Source: Mycolicibacterium frederiksbergense (GTDB taxonomy: Bacteria > Actinomycetota > Actinomycetes > Mycobacteriales > Mycobacteriaceae). From it: a stretch of 64,000 nucleotides of DNA. The notes beneath the pieces were generated by a model. It did not search any database. It saw only the letters and a list, made by a program, of their open reading frames with translations, and had not been told where the DNA came from. Every line of letters starts with the position of its first letter. The stretch's first letter is position 1. Below, piece after piece: positions 16,905 to 26,411 of the stretch. Both the position numbers and the translations under genes were made by a program. The stretch is from positions 248,001 to 312,000 of the forward strand of contig NZ_JARXVE010000006.1 in NCBI RefSeq assembly GCF_029893345.1, given 5' to 3'.

Positions 16905-17759
16905 ATGATGGCGCTACTGCAGCACGCCGTCCCGGTCGTCACCCTGATCTTCGTGGTGTCGAGCATGGTGGCGATGGGTTTGGGGCTCAAGATCACCGAA
17001 ATCACTGCCCCGTTGCGCAATCTGCGCCTGGTGGCCTTATCTTTGCTGGCCAACTTCGTGGTGATGCCCGCCGCGGCGCTGCTTCTGGCCCGCGTGCTGC
17101 ACCTGGATGAGCCATTCGGCGTGGGCTTGCTGCTGCTGGGCGTCGCCGCGGGTGCGCCATTTCTGCCCAAACTCGCCCAGCTTGCCAAAGGAGACCTGGC
17201 GTTCGCGGTGGCGTTGATGGTGGTGCTGATGGTCATCACCGTCGGCTACCTGCCTCTGGTGTTGCCACTGCTGCTGCCTGGGGTCTCGGTCAATCCCGGC
17301 CAGATCGCCCGCTCCCTGGTCGTATTGATGCTCGTGCCCCTGGCCATCGCGCTCGCGGTCAACGCCAAACTGCCCCGTGCGGCCGCGGTCGTCAAACCCT
17401 GGTGCGACCGTTTGTCCAGTCTCAGCCTGGCGGCTGTGGTGGTGCTGCTGGTGGTGGTCAACTTCCGCAACGTGCTCTCGGTGTTCGGCACCCGGGCCAT
17501 CCTGGCAGGGCTGTTGTTCATCGCCATCGGCTACGGGCTGGGCTGGGTATTGGGCGGCCCAGCCGCTGGCACCCGACCCGTGCTGGGTTTGGGTACTGCC
17601 CAGCGCAACATCGCCGCAGCGCTGGTGGTCGGTGGACAAAGCTTCACCGACCCCGGTGTTGTGGTCATGGTGGTCGTGGTGGCAATCGTGGGTCTGCTGA
17701 TCCTGCTGCCGCTGTCACGGCGACTGGCCCGCACCGCCAAACACGGTGACGGTGGCTAG
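16905..17759 (+). CDS. Bile acid:sodium symporter (BASS) family transporter
   Basis: Integral membrane protein of 284 residues with about nine hydrophobic helices spread over the whole chain, for example residues 8-30 and 37-55, then a series of Val/Leu-rich spans. GLGTAQRNIAAALVVGGQ near residue 230 resembles the conserved crossover region of BASS/SBF transporters. Substrates of such proteins range from bile acids to pantothenate, pyruvate and arsenite-like ions, so none is assigned. The ATG at 16905 (or 16908) is the first start giving a normal membrane protein; earlier codons read a basic non-conserved leader. A HAD gene follows on the same strand. Confidence 0.8.
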   Translation: MMALLQHAVPVVTLIFVVSSMVAMGLGLKITEITAPLRNLRLVALSLLANFVVMPAAALLLARVLHLDEPFGVGLLLLGVAAGAPFLPKLAQLAKGDLAFAVALMVVLMVITVGYLPLVLPLLLPGVSVNPGQIARSLVVLMLVPLAIALAVNAKLPRAAAVVKPWCDRLSSLSLAAVVVLLVVVNFRNVLSVFGTRAILAGLLFIAIGYGLGWVLGGPAAGTRPVLGLGTAQRNIAAALVVGGQSFTDPGVVVMVVVVAIVGLLILLPLSRRLARTAKHGDGG

Positions 17760-17843
17760 GTGCAGCCGTTCGCGGAGAGTCCGTAGGCCACGTGGATGGC
17801 TCGGTTGACCGGTATCTGCGGGCGCACTTGAGAGACTGGACCC

Positions 17844-18617
17844 GTGCGTTCACCTGCCCAGTGCTGGCTTACCGACATGGACGGCGTCTTGGTACGCGAG
17901 GAGCATGCGCTCCCGGGCGCCGCCGAATTCCTGCAGACCCTGGCCGACAAGAACCGGCCTTTTCTGGTGCTGACCAACAACTCCATCTTCACCCCGCGCG
18001 ACCTGGCCGCTCGGCTGGCCCGATCGGGGCTCACCGTTCCCGAGACGTCGATCTGGACCTCGGCCCTGGCCACCGCGGCATTCCTGGCCGATCAGCTACC
18101 CGGCGGCTCGGCCTATGTGATCGGCGAGGCCGGTCTGACCACCGCGCTGCACGAGGCCGGCTACACCCTGACCGACATCGAGCCGGATTACGTGGTGCTG
18201 GGGGAGACCCGCACCTATTCCTTCGAGGCGATCACCAAGGCGATCCGGCTGATCCTGGGCGGTGCCCGATTCATCGCCACCAACCCGGATGTCACCGGGC
18301 CGTCGGCGGAGGGGCCATTGCCTGCGACCGGGTCGGTGGCCGCCATGATCACCAAGGCGACCGGCCGCGATCCCTACTTCGTCGGCAAGCCCAATCCGAT
18401 GATGTTTCGCAGTGCGCTCAACCGGATCGAGGCGCATTCGGAGAGCACCGTGATGGTGGGCGACCGGATGGACACCGATGTGGTGGCCGGGATCGAGGCG
18501 GGTCTGGACACCATCCTGGTGCTTACCGGATCCACTTCGGTGGACGACATCGAGCGGTATCCGTTCCGGCCCAGCCGGGTGTTGCCCTCGATCGCCGAGG
18601 CGATCGAACTGATCTGA
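17844..18617 (+). CDS. HAD-IIA family phosphatase (NagD-like)
   Basis: Predicted phosphatase of 257 residues. HAD motif I is CWLTDMDGVLV with the nucleophile Asp, motif II is LTNNS, motif III has the Lys in GKPNPMMF, and motif IV is VGDRMDTDV. A C2-type cap sits between motifs II and III, defining subclass IIA as in NagD and phosphoglycolate-type enzymes. GTG at 17844 is the start fitting family length. It probably acts on a small phosphorylated metabolite in the cytoplasm. It precedes the E1 gene by 27 bases and may share its transcript. Confidence 0.88.
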   Translation: MRSPAQCWLTDMDGVLVREEHALPGAAEFLQTLADKNRPFLVLTNNSIFTPRDLAARLARSGLTVPETSIWTSALATAAFLADQLPGGSAYVIGEAGLTTALHEAGYTLTDIEPDYVVLGETRTYSFEAITKAIRLILGGARFIATNPDVTGPSAEGPLPATGSVAAMITKATGRDPYFVGKPNPMMFRSALNRIEAHSESTVMVGDRMDTDVVAGIEAGLDTILVLTGSTSVDDIERYPFRPSRVLPSIAEAIELI

Positions 18618-18644
18618 CAACCAGGGTTGATGGGAGGAGGTCGG

Positions 18645-20798
18645 GTGGCTGGTTCTGATCAAGGATCCATCGATTCGTACTTCACCGCGACGGTGTCGGC
18701 GCTTACCGCGCCGAACCACGCCGAGGGTCCGGCGCTGAGCGTGCCGAATCCCTTGGCGCTCTTCGACGCCCAACTGGGTAGCAGGCATCTGGACCTGGCC
18801 GCGCGCTGGCTGCGCTCCCAGGGCAAGGGTTTCTACACCATCGGATCGTCCGGGCATGAGGGCAATGCGGCGGTGGCCGCCGCGCTGCGTCCCACCGATC
18901 CGGCATTGCTGCACTACCGATCCGGCGGGTTCTATCTGGCCCGGGCCGCGCAGGTGGGCGGCAGCGACCCGGTGCGGGATGTGCTGCTCGGCCTGGTCGC
19001 TGCCACCGCCGAACCGATTTCGGGTGGACGGCACAAGGTGTTCGGCCGTCACGACCTGCACATCATTCCGCAGACCTCGACCATCGCCTCGCATCTGCCG
19101 CGGGCGGTGGGGGTGGCGTTCTCGATCGCCCGGACCCGCAAGCTCGGCGTGGCCTGCCCGTGGCCGGGCGACGCGGTGACGGTGTGCAGTTTCGGTGACG
19201 CCTCGGTCAACCACTCGACTGCCGTCGGTGCGATCAACGCCGCGCTGCACGCCTCCTACCAAGGTCTGCCGATGCCGCTGCTGTTCGTGTGTGAGGACAA
19301 CGGGATCGGCATCAGCACGCCCACGCCGCAAGGCTGGATCGCCCGCACCTACGGCGATCGCGAAGGACTGGAGTACTTCGTCGCCGACGGCAGCGATCTC
19401 GTGGCCACGTTCGAGACCACACGCGCGGCGGCGGACTGGGTCCGACGCGAACGCAAGCCCGCATTCCTGCACCTGCGCACCGTGCGGCTGATGGGCCACG
19501 CCGGATCCGACTACGAACCGGGTTACCGCAAGCCAGATGAGATCCTGGGCGACTATGACCGGGATCCGGTGCTGAACACCGCGAAAACACTGATCGCCCA
19601 AGGCATCCTGACGCCAGCGCAGGTATTGGAGCGCTATGAGGCCAAACGGGCCCAGGTGATCGGGTTGGCGCGTGAGGTCAGCGATTGTCCCCAACTGGAC
19701 AGTGCGACGGTCGTGATGCAACCGCTGCGTCGGACGCTCAAGGAAGCCCAGAAGGTGTCCGTCGTCGCCCCCGATGAGTCCGGCGGCACCCCGATGACCC
19801 TGGCGCTGGCGATCAACCGGGCCCTGCACGATGTGCTGCGGGCGCATCCGGAGACGATCGTGTTCGGTGAGGACATCGCCCGCAAGGGCGGGGTCTACGG
19901 GGTGACCCGCGGTTTGCAGGCCGCCGCCGGTCCGGCGCGGGTGTTCGACACCCTGCTCGACGAACAAACCATCCTCGGCCTGGCGCTGGGAGCCGGTGTC
20001 TCGGGGTTGGTGCCGATCCCCGAAATCCAGTACCTGGCTTACCTGCACAATGCCGCTGACCAGATTCGTGGTGAGGGCGCCACTCTGCAGTTCTTCTCCA
20101 ACCGCCAGTACCGCAACCCGATGGTGGTGCGGATCGCCGGCTACGGCTACCAGAAGGGGTTCGGCGGACACTTCCACAATGACAACTCGATCGCGGCGAT
20201 CCGCGACATTCCCGGTGTGGTGATCGCCTCGCCGGCCCGCCCCGACGACGCCGTAGCCATGCTGCACACCTGTGTCGCCGCGGCAAAAACCACTGGCGCG
20301 GTGTGTATTTACCTCGAACCGATCGCGCTGTACCACACCAAGGACCTGTACCACGACGGCGATCAGCAATGGCTGGCGCGCTACCCGGGGGAGCCGGTGC
20401 GCATCGGGCAGGCCCGCACCTACGGTGACGGGGCCGACCTGACCATCCTCACCTTCGGCAACGGGGTGTGGATGAGCCTGCGGGTGGCCCGGCGCCTGGC
20501 GCGGGCAGACATCGATGTGCGGGTGGTCGATCTGCGCTGGCTGTCGCCGCTGCCGATCGAGGACATCACACGCGAGGCCGCCGCGACCGGTCGTGTGCTC
20601 ATCGTCGATGAAACCCGCCGCAGCGGGGGTGTGGGCGAAGGAGTGCTGGCCGAACTGCTGGCGGCCGGCTACACCGGCCGGGTGCAGCGGGTGGCCAGCG
20701 CCGACAGCCTCATCCCGCTCGGCGATGCCGCGCTGCAGGTGCTGCTGTCCGAGAACACCATCGAGGCCGCCGCGCTGAAACTGGTCACCCCGGACTAA
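18645..20798 (+). CDS. Fused alpha/beta 2-oxoacid dehydrogenase E1 component (thiamine-diphosphate dependent)
   Basis: Single chain of 717 residues joining what are separate alpha and beta subunits in branched-chain or pyruvate dehydrogenase E1. The alpha part (about 1-360) has the thiamine-diphosphate motif FGDASVNHS through EDNGIGIST. The beta part (about 375-717) contains VFGEDIARKGGVYGVTRGL and ends with the transketolase C-terminal domain (VLIVDETRRSGGVGEGVLAEL). It should decarboxylate a 2-oxoacid and pass the acyl group to a lipoyl E2, but no E2 or E3 gene is nearby. GTG at 18645 is favoured by GGAGGAGG 4 bases before it; ATG at 18630 is an alternative. Confidence 0.85.
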   Translation: MAGSDQGSIDSYFTATVSALTAPNHAEGPALSVPNPLALFDAQLGSRHLDLAARWLRSQGKGFYTIGSSGHEGNAAVAAALRPTDPALLHYRSGGFYLARAAQVGGSDPVRDVLLGLVAATAEPISGGRHKVFGRHDLHIIPQTSTIASHLPRAVGVAFSIARTRKLGVACPWPGDAVTVCSFGDASVNHSTAVGAINAALHASYQGLPMPLLFVCEDNGIGISTPTPQGWIARTYGDREGLEYFVADGSDLVATFETTRAAADWVRRERKPAFLHLRTVRLMGHAGSDYEPGYRKPDEILGDYDRDPVLNTAKTLIAQGILTPAQVLERYEAKRAQVIGLAREVSDCPQLDSATVVMQPLRRTLKEAQKVSVVAPDESGGTPMTLALAINRALHDVLRAHPETIVFGEDIARKGGVYGVTRGLQAAAGPARVFDTLLDEQTILGLALGAGVSGLVPIPEIQYLAYLHNAADQIRGEGATLQFFSNRQYRNPMVVRIAGYGYQKGFGGHFHNDNSIAAIRDIPGVVIASPARPDDAVAMLHTCVAAAKTTGAVCIYLEPIALYHTKDLYHDGDQQWLARYPGEPVRIGQARTYGDGADLTILTFGNGVWMSLRVARRLARADIDVRVVDLRWLSPLPIEDITREAAATGRVLIVDETRRSGGVGEGVLAELLAAGYTGRVQRVASADSLIPLGDAALQVLLSENTIEAAALKLVTPD

Positions 20799-20827
20799 TC
20801 GCCGGGCCCGCTTGATAGCTTGACCGG

Positions 20828-22057
20828 ATGGCCGAACCTGTAGCGTCGAGCGCGATCCGCCCGCTGGCCGGGGTGCGGATCGTCGAGATCTCCAGTTTTG
20901 TCGCGGTGCCACTGGCCGGTATGACACTGGCCCAGCTGGGTGCCGAGGTGGTGCGGGTCGACCCCATCGGGGGTGCTGCCGACTACCACCGCTGGCCGGT
21001 CACCGACGCGGGCGAGAGCATCTACTGGGCCGGGCTGAACAAGGGCAAGCGCTCGGTGGCCGCCGATATGCGCTCGCCCGAAGGGCAGCAGCTGGTGCAA
21101 CGGTTGATCGCCGAGGCCGGTGTGCTGATCACGAATGTTGCCGGGCGGCAATGGCATTCGTATGACGTGCTGGCGGGGCTGCGCCCCGACCTGATCCACG
21201 TCGAGGTGTCCGGGCGGGCCGACGGTGGCACCGGGGTGGATTACACCGTCAACGCCGGTCTGGGTTTCCCACTGGTTACCGGGCCCGCGCAACTGGCTAC
21301 CCCGGTCAATCACGTGCTGCCGGCCTGGGACGTCAGCTGCGGGCTGTACGTGGCCCTGGCGGTGAGTGCCGCGCTGCGCCACCGTGATTCCACCGGTGAG
21401 GGAGCGCGGATCAGCATTCCGCTGGAGAACGTCGCACTCGCGACGGCGGGCAATCTCGGATTCCTGCCCGAGGTGATGATCAACGGCACCAGCCGGGAAC
21501 GGCTCGGCAACACGCTCTATGGCACCTACGGGCAGAACTTCACCAGCAGCGACGGCGTCGCCTTCATGCTCGTCGCGCTGACCGGCCGGCACTTCCGTGA
21601 CCTGACCGAGGTCACCGGAACCACCAAAGCCGTTGCCGCCCTTGCCGAGGCGTTCGGCGCCGACTTCGCCGACGAGGGCCAGCGCTACATCCACCGGGAC
21701 GCGCTGACCGGGTTGTTCACCCTGTGGTTCAGCGAGCGCACCGCCGACGAGATCAGTGCGGCGCTGTCGGGCACCTCGGTGCTGTGGGAGCGCTACCGCA
21801 GTTTCGCCGAGGTCGCCGTCGACGCCCGGGTGGTCGACAACCCGCTGTTCACCCCGCTGGAGCAGCCGCGGATCGGGACGTATCTGGCGCCCGGCCTGCC
21901 CATGTCGATTGGTGGGGTGTATCCGGCTGCGGTCCCCGCGCCCGCTCTGGGCGATGACACCACCGCGGTGCTGGCCGAACACCTCGGCCTCGGTGCCGAC
22001 GAGATCGTGGCGCTGACCGAATCGGGCACCGTCGCAACGGGTACCGACGCGAAGTGA
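20828..22057 (+). CDS. CaiB/BaiF (family III) CoA-transferase
   Basis: Predicted acyl-CoA:carboxylate CoA-transferase of 409 residues. The N-terminus (LAGVRIVEISSFVAVPLAGM, then LGAEVVRVDPIGG) and GLNKGKRSVAADMRSPEGQ are diagnostic of the family. The usual catalytic Asp just after the middle of the N-terminal half could not be pinned with certainty. Substrates range from carnitine and bile acids to 2-methylacyl-CoA racemisation (AMACR is a relative). It follows the E1 gene by 29 bases and overlaps the next gene by GTGA, suggesting a joint role in branched-acid or steroid side-chain metabolism. Confidence 0.87.
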   Translation: MAEPVASSAIRPLAGVRIVEISSFVAVPLAGMTLAQLGAEVVRVDPIGGAADYHRWPVTDAGESIYWAGLNKGKRSVAADMRSPEGQQLVQRLIAEAGVLITNVAGRQWHSYDVLAGLRPDLIHVEVSGRADGGTGVDYTVNAGLGFPLVTGPAQLATPVNHVLPAWDVSCGLYVALAVSAALRHRDSTGEGARISIPLENVALATAGNLGFLPEVMINGTSRERLGNTLYGTYGQNFTSSDGVAFMLVALTGRHFRDLTEVTGTTKAVAALAEAFGADFADEGQRYIHRDALTGLFTLWFSERTADEISAALSGTSVLWERYRSFAEVAVDARVVDNPLFTPLEQPRIGTYLAPGLPMSIGGVYPAAVPAPALGDDTTAVLAEHLGLGADEIVALTESGTVATGTDAK

Positions 22058-22869
22058 GCACCCTGCTGAGGCTGCTGCAGGTACGGCCCGATGCCGGGGC
22101 TGAGGGTGAGGTGTTCGCCGGGCAGGCCAGCGGCCCGGCCGGCAAGCGGGCCTATGGCGGTCTGCTGGCTGCCCAGAGCCTGGCCGCGGCCTGCCGGACC
22201 GTCGGCGCTGACCGATCACCGACCAGCATGCACCTGCAGTTCCTGCGGGCAGGGGATGCCGGAGAACCCGCCGACTACCGCGTGCACCGGATATACGACG
22301 GGCGCACCGCCTCGACCCGGCGGGTCGAATCCCATGAGCGCGGCCGCATGCTGACCACGGCAACGGTGTCCTTCGCGACGGAGTTGACCGGGCCCGCGCA
22401 CGGCCGGCGCCCGGTGTTGTGGCAGGACCCCGAGACGCTGGGGCGCACCGGCCCGCCCGGTCCGGCGCCGTCGCTGCCACTGGACGAGTTCGACATCCGC
22501 ATCGCCGACGACAAGTCCAGCGGTGAGTTCGTGCGACAGATGTGGTGGCGGGTCACCGCGGCGCTGCCCGACGATCCGTTGCTGCACACGCTTATCGCGG
22601 TGTACATCACCGACCTGTACGGGATCGATCCCGCCCTGGCCGTGCACGGCCACAGCATGCGCTCGCGCAGTCACCGCAGCGGCACCACCGATTCGTCGAT
22701 CTGGTTTCACCGTCCGGTATGCGCTGGGGAATGGAATCTGTTGGAGTCGCGATCACCGGCCGCCGCGCGTGGTCGCGGGGTCATCACATCGAGCCTGATC
22801 GCCGCCGATGGGATGGTCGTCGCCACCCTGGTGCAGGAGGGACTGGTCGCCGACCGCGCCGGAACCTGA
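22054..22869 (+). CDS. Acyl-CoA thioesterase, TesB-like double hotdog
   Basis: Predicted thioesterase of 271 residues releasing CoA from acyl-CoA. It shows the type-II acyl-CoA thioesterase pattern: GQASGPAGKRAYGGLLAAQSLAAA at the start, then a first hotdog with SMHLQFLRAGD, and a second with SIWFHRPVCAGEWNL and GRGVITSSLIAADG. The GTG start overlaps the CoA-transferase stop (22054-22057). The last 117 bases overlap, on the opposite strand, the 3' end of the adenylation/acyltransferase gene. Together with the CoA-transferase it could control levels of a particular acyl-CoA. Confidence 0.87.
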   Translation: MSTLLRLLQVRPDAGAEGEVFAGQASGPAGKRAYGGLLAAQSLAAACRTVGADRSPTSMHLQFLRAGDAGEPADYRVHRIYDGRTASTRRVESHERGRMLTTATVSFATELTGPAHGRRPVLWQDPETLGRTGPPGPAPSLPLDEFDIRIADDKSSGEFVRQMWWRVTAALPDDPLLHTLIAVYITDLYGIDPALAVHGHSMRSRSHRSGTTDSSIWFHRPVCAGEWNLLESRSPAAARGRGVITSSLIAADGMVVATLVQEGLVADRAGT

Positions 22870-25359
22870 CCCGCCGCGGGCTGATCTCATGCCGGTCCAC
22901 CACTTCCGCGTCGCCGTGACCAGGTAGGTGAGCGCCACGCCCACGATCAGTGCGGCCAGCACCCCGATCACCCGATGCTCACCGAACAGCGGATAGATCT
23001 GGTAATGCGTGAGGTAGATGTAGAGCGACGCCTCGGCGAGCACCCCGCAGCCGACTGCTACCAGGCCGGGACAGCGCACCGCGGGCAGCCAGATCAGCAG
23101 CGCGAATCCCGCCATCACCAGGGTTTCCCGGCCGCTGTTGCCGAAGTAGCCGTGCACCCCGGCCATCAGCACGACGGTGACGATCACCCGCTGCCAGGTG
23201 GCCGACGCCTTGGCCGCGGCCCAGCCGGCCGCGAAGAACCAGAACGCCAGCACGGTGAACCAGGCGTCGTGGCCCAGACCGAAGCCGGGCAGGTCGTAGC
23301 GCAGCGCTAGTCCCAGGGCCAGGAACACTGCCGCGAAGGCGAAGGGCCGGCGTCGTTCCATCCGGTCGATGCCCGGAAGCGCACACAACACGGCCAGCGC
23401 CACCAGGATCCAGACCAGCACCTCGACGAACCACAACCGTCCGGCGGTCATGCTGTCATGCGGGCCGAGGAATTTGTTGGCCAGCAACAGGTTCGACGTG
23501 TGGTAGTCGTCGGTGAGGATCAGCGCTACGGCGACCCACAGGATCGAGGGCAGCGCGATCCAGGCGATCGTATTGCGTAGATGACGTGACCGCGCCGACC
23601 GTGACACCGGAGTCAGGCAGAACCGGCCGAAGTTGTAGCCGGCGATCCCGAGCAGCACGTGCGCGCCGCCCCAGAGCTGGAACAGCTCGGCGTGGGAGCC
23701 GACGATGAGCACGATCGCGGCGGCGCGCAAGGCGACGCTGGTCTCCACCGTCGCCCGCAGGCGCCGTCTGGGCGGGTCGACGCGATCGAGCCCGGACTCA
23801 AGTTCACGCAGCGGTATCCGATGCCAATCCTTCGGCAGTCGGCCCAATGCGCGTTCCAGCCGAACCGACATCGCCACATAGGACAGTGAGTTGCCGCCGA
23901 GCTCGACGAAGCTGGCGTCGCGGTCGATGGCGTCCGGAGCAACATGCAGAACGTCGGCGAACAGGCCCCGCAGATCGGCGGAGTCGGTGATGGTGGCGGC
24001 GGCGGTGAGTGTGCGTACTGCGGCGTAGTCGGGCTTGCCCGAGACCAGCAGCGGCAACTCCGGGACGATCGCGGCGCGCACCGCACCGGCCGGTATGCCC
24101 GCCACGGTGGCCGTCAGCCGCTGAACGTCACAGATGGTGCGGGTATTACCGCCCGTACCCCGGTCCGTACCGACGGCCGCGACGGCGATGGTTTCGCCGT
24201 CCTCGGTGCACAGGGCCGTCACACCGTGTTCGGCCAGCGCATCCTGCAGCCGGCCCAGATCGATGCGCAGCCCGAACAGTTTCACGAATCGGCTGCTGCG
24301 GCCGATGATCTCGTACAGGCCGTCGGCAGCGCGCCGCGCGATGTCGCCGGTGCGCAGCGCTTCGATGGTGGCGCCCAGGGCCAGATCCTCGGGCCCATAG
24401 GCGTACCCGAGCATGACGTTGGGGCCCCGGTAGACCAGTTCACCCGCACCATCGGGCCAACCGTCGCCGGGTTCGATGGACAGGCTGCCACCGGGGATCG
24501 GCCGGCCGATGGCGTCCGGGCGCGACAATGCCAATTCCGGTGGCAGATAGGCCATCCGGGCGGTTGCCTCGGTGGCGCCATACATGACGAACAGCTGCCA
24601 GCCCCGGCGTTGTCCGAGCGCGGCGAAGTGGCGAACCCGCTCGGGTGCCATGCGGCCACCGGCCTGGGTGAGGTACCGCAGGTGGGGCAGATCCATGGCG
24701 TCGAAACCGATCCGGTCGAGCAGCTCGAAGGTGTGCGGCACGCCGGCGAAGGTGGTGCCGCGGTGCCGGTTGAACAGCTCCCAGAATTCGTCGTCGACCA
24801 CCGAGCGATCGGTGAGGATCAGGCCCGCGCCGCGCAGCAGGTGACTGTTTATCACCGACAGTCCGTAGCAGTAGGACATCGGCAATGTGGTTGCAGCGCG
24901 GTCGGTTTCGCTGATGCCGAGGTAGTCGGCGATGGCGGTGGCGTTACTGATCAGGTTGCCGGCGGACAGCCGCACCAGTTTCGGTGAACCGGTGCTGCCC
25001 GAGGTCGACATCAACAGGGCCAACTCGGGGTGTAGCCGGTGCGCGCTGTGCGGACGCCGGTGCTGGATGCCCGCGGCGTCGACCACGGTATCGGGGGAGT
25101 AGGCCTGCATGATCGCGCGGTGGTCGCCGCCGGCCGGCACCGGCAGGGACACATGGCCGCCGGCGAGCGCGCCGAGATAGTGCACGACGGTGGCCAGGTC
25201 GTTGCGCGCCTCGAGCAGCAGGAGCCGGCGTCCGGGGCCGAGCGCCGCCGCGGCATCCGCCACCAGATCGGCCAGTGCCCGGTAGGTGACCTGCCCGGTG
25301 TCGGTCACCACCGCGATCCGTTCACCGTGGGCCCGCAACTGCTCGACGATGTCGGTCAA
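22753..25359 (-). CDS. Adenylation, carrier-domain and membrane acyltransferase-3 fusion protein
   Basis: Three-part protein of 868 residues. The adenylation domain (about 1-445) has LMSTSGSTGSPK, YGATEATARM, TGDIARR and the catalytic Lys in LLVSGKPDY. The A4 region reads SYCYGLSVI rather than FDxSV, so it lacks the Asp that binds an alpha-amino group; a non-amino-acid carboxylate is likelier. A carrier domain follows (FVELGGNSLSYVAM, phosphopantetheine Ser near 497). From about 550 there are roughly ten membrane helices, like acyltransferase-3 proteins. It probably activates an acid, loads it and transfers it across or at the membrane. It overlaps the ABC ATPase gene (25356-25359). The C-terminal tail is antisense to the thioesterase gene. 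Confidence 0.8.
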   Translation of the reverse strand: MTDIVEQLRAHGERIAVVTDTGQVTYRALADLVADAAAALGPGRRLLLLEARNDLATVVHYLGALAGGHVSLPVPAGGDHRAIMQAYSPDTVVDAAGIQHRRPHSAHRLHPELALLMSTSGSTGSPKLVRLSAGNLISNATAIADYLGISETDRAATTLPMSYCYGLSVINSHLLRGAGLILTDRSVVDDEFWELFNRHRGTTFAGVPHTFELLDRIGFDAMDLPHLRYLTQAGGRMAPERVRHFAALGQRRGWQLFVMYGATEATARMAYLPPELALSRPDAIGRPIPGGSLSIEPGDGWPDGAGELVYRGPNVMLGYAYGPEDLALGATIEALRTGDIARRAADGLYEIIGRSSRFVKLFGLRIDLGRLQDALAEHGVTALCTEDGETIAVAAVGTDRGTGGNTRTICDVQRLTATVAGIPAGAVRAAIVPELPLLVSGKPDYAAVRTLTAAATITDSADLRGLFADVLHVAPDAIDRDASFVELGGNSLSYVAMSVRLERALGRLPKDWHRIPLRELESGLDRVDPPRRRLRATVETSVALRAAAIVLIVGSHAELFQLWGGAHVLLGIAGYNFGRFCLTPVSRSARSRHLRNTIAWIALPSILWVAVALILTDDYHTSNLLLANKFLGPHDSMTAGRLWFVEVLVWILVALAVLCALPGIDRMERRRPFAFAAVFLALGLALRYDLPGFGLGHDAWFTVLAFWFFAAGWAAAKASATWQRVIVTVVLMAGVHGYFGNSGRETLVMAGFALLIWLPAVRCPGLVAVGCGVLAEASLYIYLTHYQIYPLFGEHRVIGVLAALIVGVALTYLVTATRKWWTGMRSARGGSGSGAVGDQSLLHQGGDDHPIGGDQARCDDPATTRGGR

Positions 25360-26411
25360 TGCAGCGCCATTCCCCTGCCCCGCACATCGATCCGGACCTT
25401 CGCGTCAGGTGCGGGCGGATCCAGGCTGTGTTGACGCACGACGATGGGGTCGCCGGCACCGGCCGGATCGATGGTGAGCAGCACGTCGTGGCCGAGAAAC
25501 TCGGTGGCGACCACGGTGCCGATCGCGGGCTGCGCCTCGTCGTTGCCGATGTCCGAGATCACCGTGGCCACAAGTTGTTCGGGTCTGAGCACCAGCGTGC
25601 ACGGACCCTCCGGGGCGTCCGCCTGCACCGGCACCCGGCCCAGCGCGCAGTCGGCCAGCCCGGCGGTGACGGTGCCCGGCAGCGTGATGCACTCGCCGAG
25701 GAACTCGGCGGTGAACCGGTCCGCGGGCTGCTGGTACACCTCCTGCGGCGTCCCTACCTGGGTGAATCTGCCCTTGCGCATCACGGCGACCTGATCGGAG
25801 ATCGACAGTGCCTCCTCCTGGTCGTGCGTCACGATCAGCGTGGTCACCCCGGTGTCGGACAGCACCTGGGCCACGGCCTTGCGGGTGGCGGCGCGCAGGC
25901 CGGTGTCCAGGGCACTGAACGGCTCGTCGAGCAGCATGAGCACCGGCCGGCGGGCCAGGGCCCGGGCGAGTGCGACCCGCTGCTGCTGACCGCCGGAGAG
26001 CTGATGCGGCCGACGGTCGGCGAACGAGGCATCCAGTGACACGGTGGCCAGCAGCTCGCTGACCCTGTCCCGGGCCGCGGTGCCGCGCTCGCGCAGACCG
26101 TAGGCGACGTTCTGGGCCACCGTCAGATGCGGGAACAGCGCGCCGTCCTGGGCCACATAGCCGACGTCGCGCCGATGTGGGGCCACATTGATTGTCGGGC
26201 TTGCCATTTGGTGGCCGCCGATGGTCACCGTGCCGGCGTCGGGGGATTCGAAGCCGGCGATCAACCGCAGCAGGGTGGTTTTGCCGCAACCGGAGGACCC
26301 GACCACCGCGGTGATGGTGCCCGGCGCCAGGTTCAGGTCGATGCCTTCGAGCACGGGAACGCCGTGGAAAGACTTGCGAAGTCCGTGTACCTGCAGGACG
26401 TCGTCGGTCAC
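25356..26411 (-). CDS. Ferric-iron-type ABC transporter ATP-binding protein
   Basis: ATPase of an iron(III) importer (FbpC/AfuC type), 351 residues. Walker A is GSSGCGKTT near residue 38, the signature is LSGGQQQRVALARAL, Walker B is LMLLDEPFSALD, and the switch His is in LIVTHDQEEAL. A C-terminal TOBE-like domain follows from about residue 240. It overlaps the permease gene by ATGA (26408-26411) and the downstream adenylation gene by ATGA (25356-25359). Both point to one transcript from the IdeR box upstream of the binding-protein gene. Confidence 0.92.
   Translation of the reverse strand: MTDDVLQVHGLRKSFHGVPVLEGIDLNLAPGTITAVVGSSGCGKTTLLRLIAGFESPDAGTVTIGGHQMASPTINVAPHRRDVGYVAQDGALFPHLTVAQNVAYGLRERGTAARDRVSELLATVSLDASFADRRPHQLSGGQQQRVALARALARRPVLMLLDEPFSALDTGLRAATRKAVAQVLSDTGVTTLIVTHDQEEALSISDQVAVMRKGRFTQVGTPQEVYQQPADRFTAEFLGECITLPGTVTAGLADCALGRVPVQADAPEGPCTLVLRPEQLVATVISDIGNDEAQPAIGTVVATEFLGHDVLLTIDPAGAGDPIVVRQHSLDPPAPDAKVRIDVRGRGMALH

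Noticed and set aside
18096..20927. A 943-codon minus-strand open frame opposite the HAD and E1 genes
   Set aside because: Low-complexity Arg/His/Gly/Gln translation without motifs; the plus-strand genes have complete catalytic signatures.
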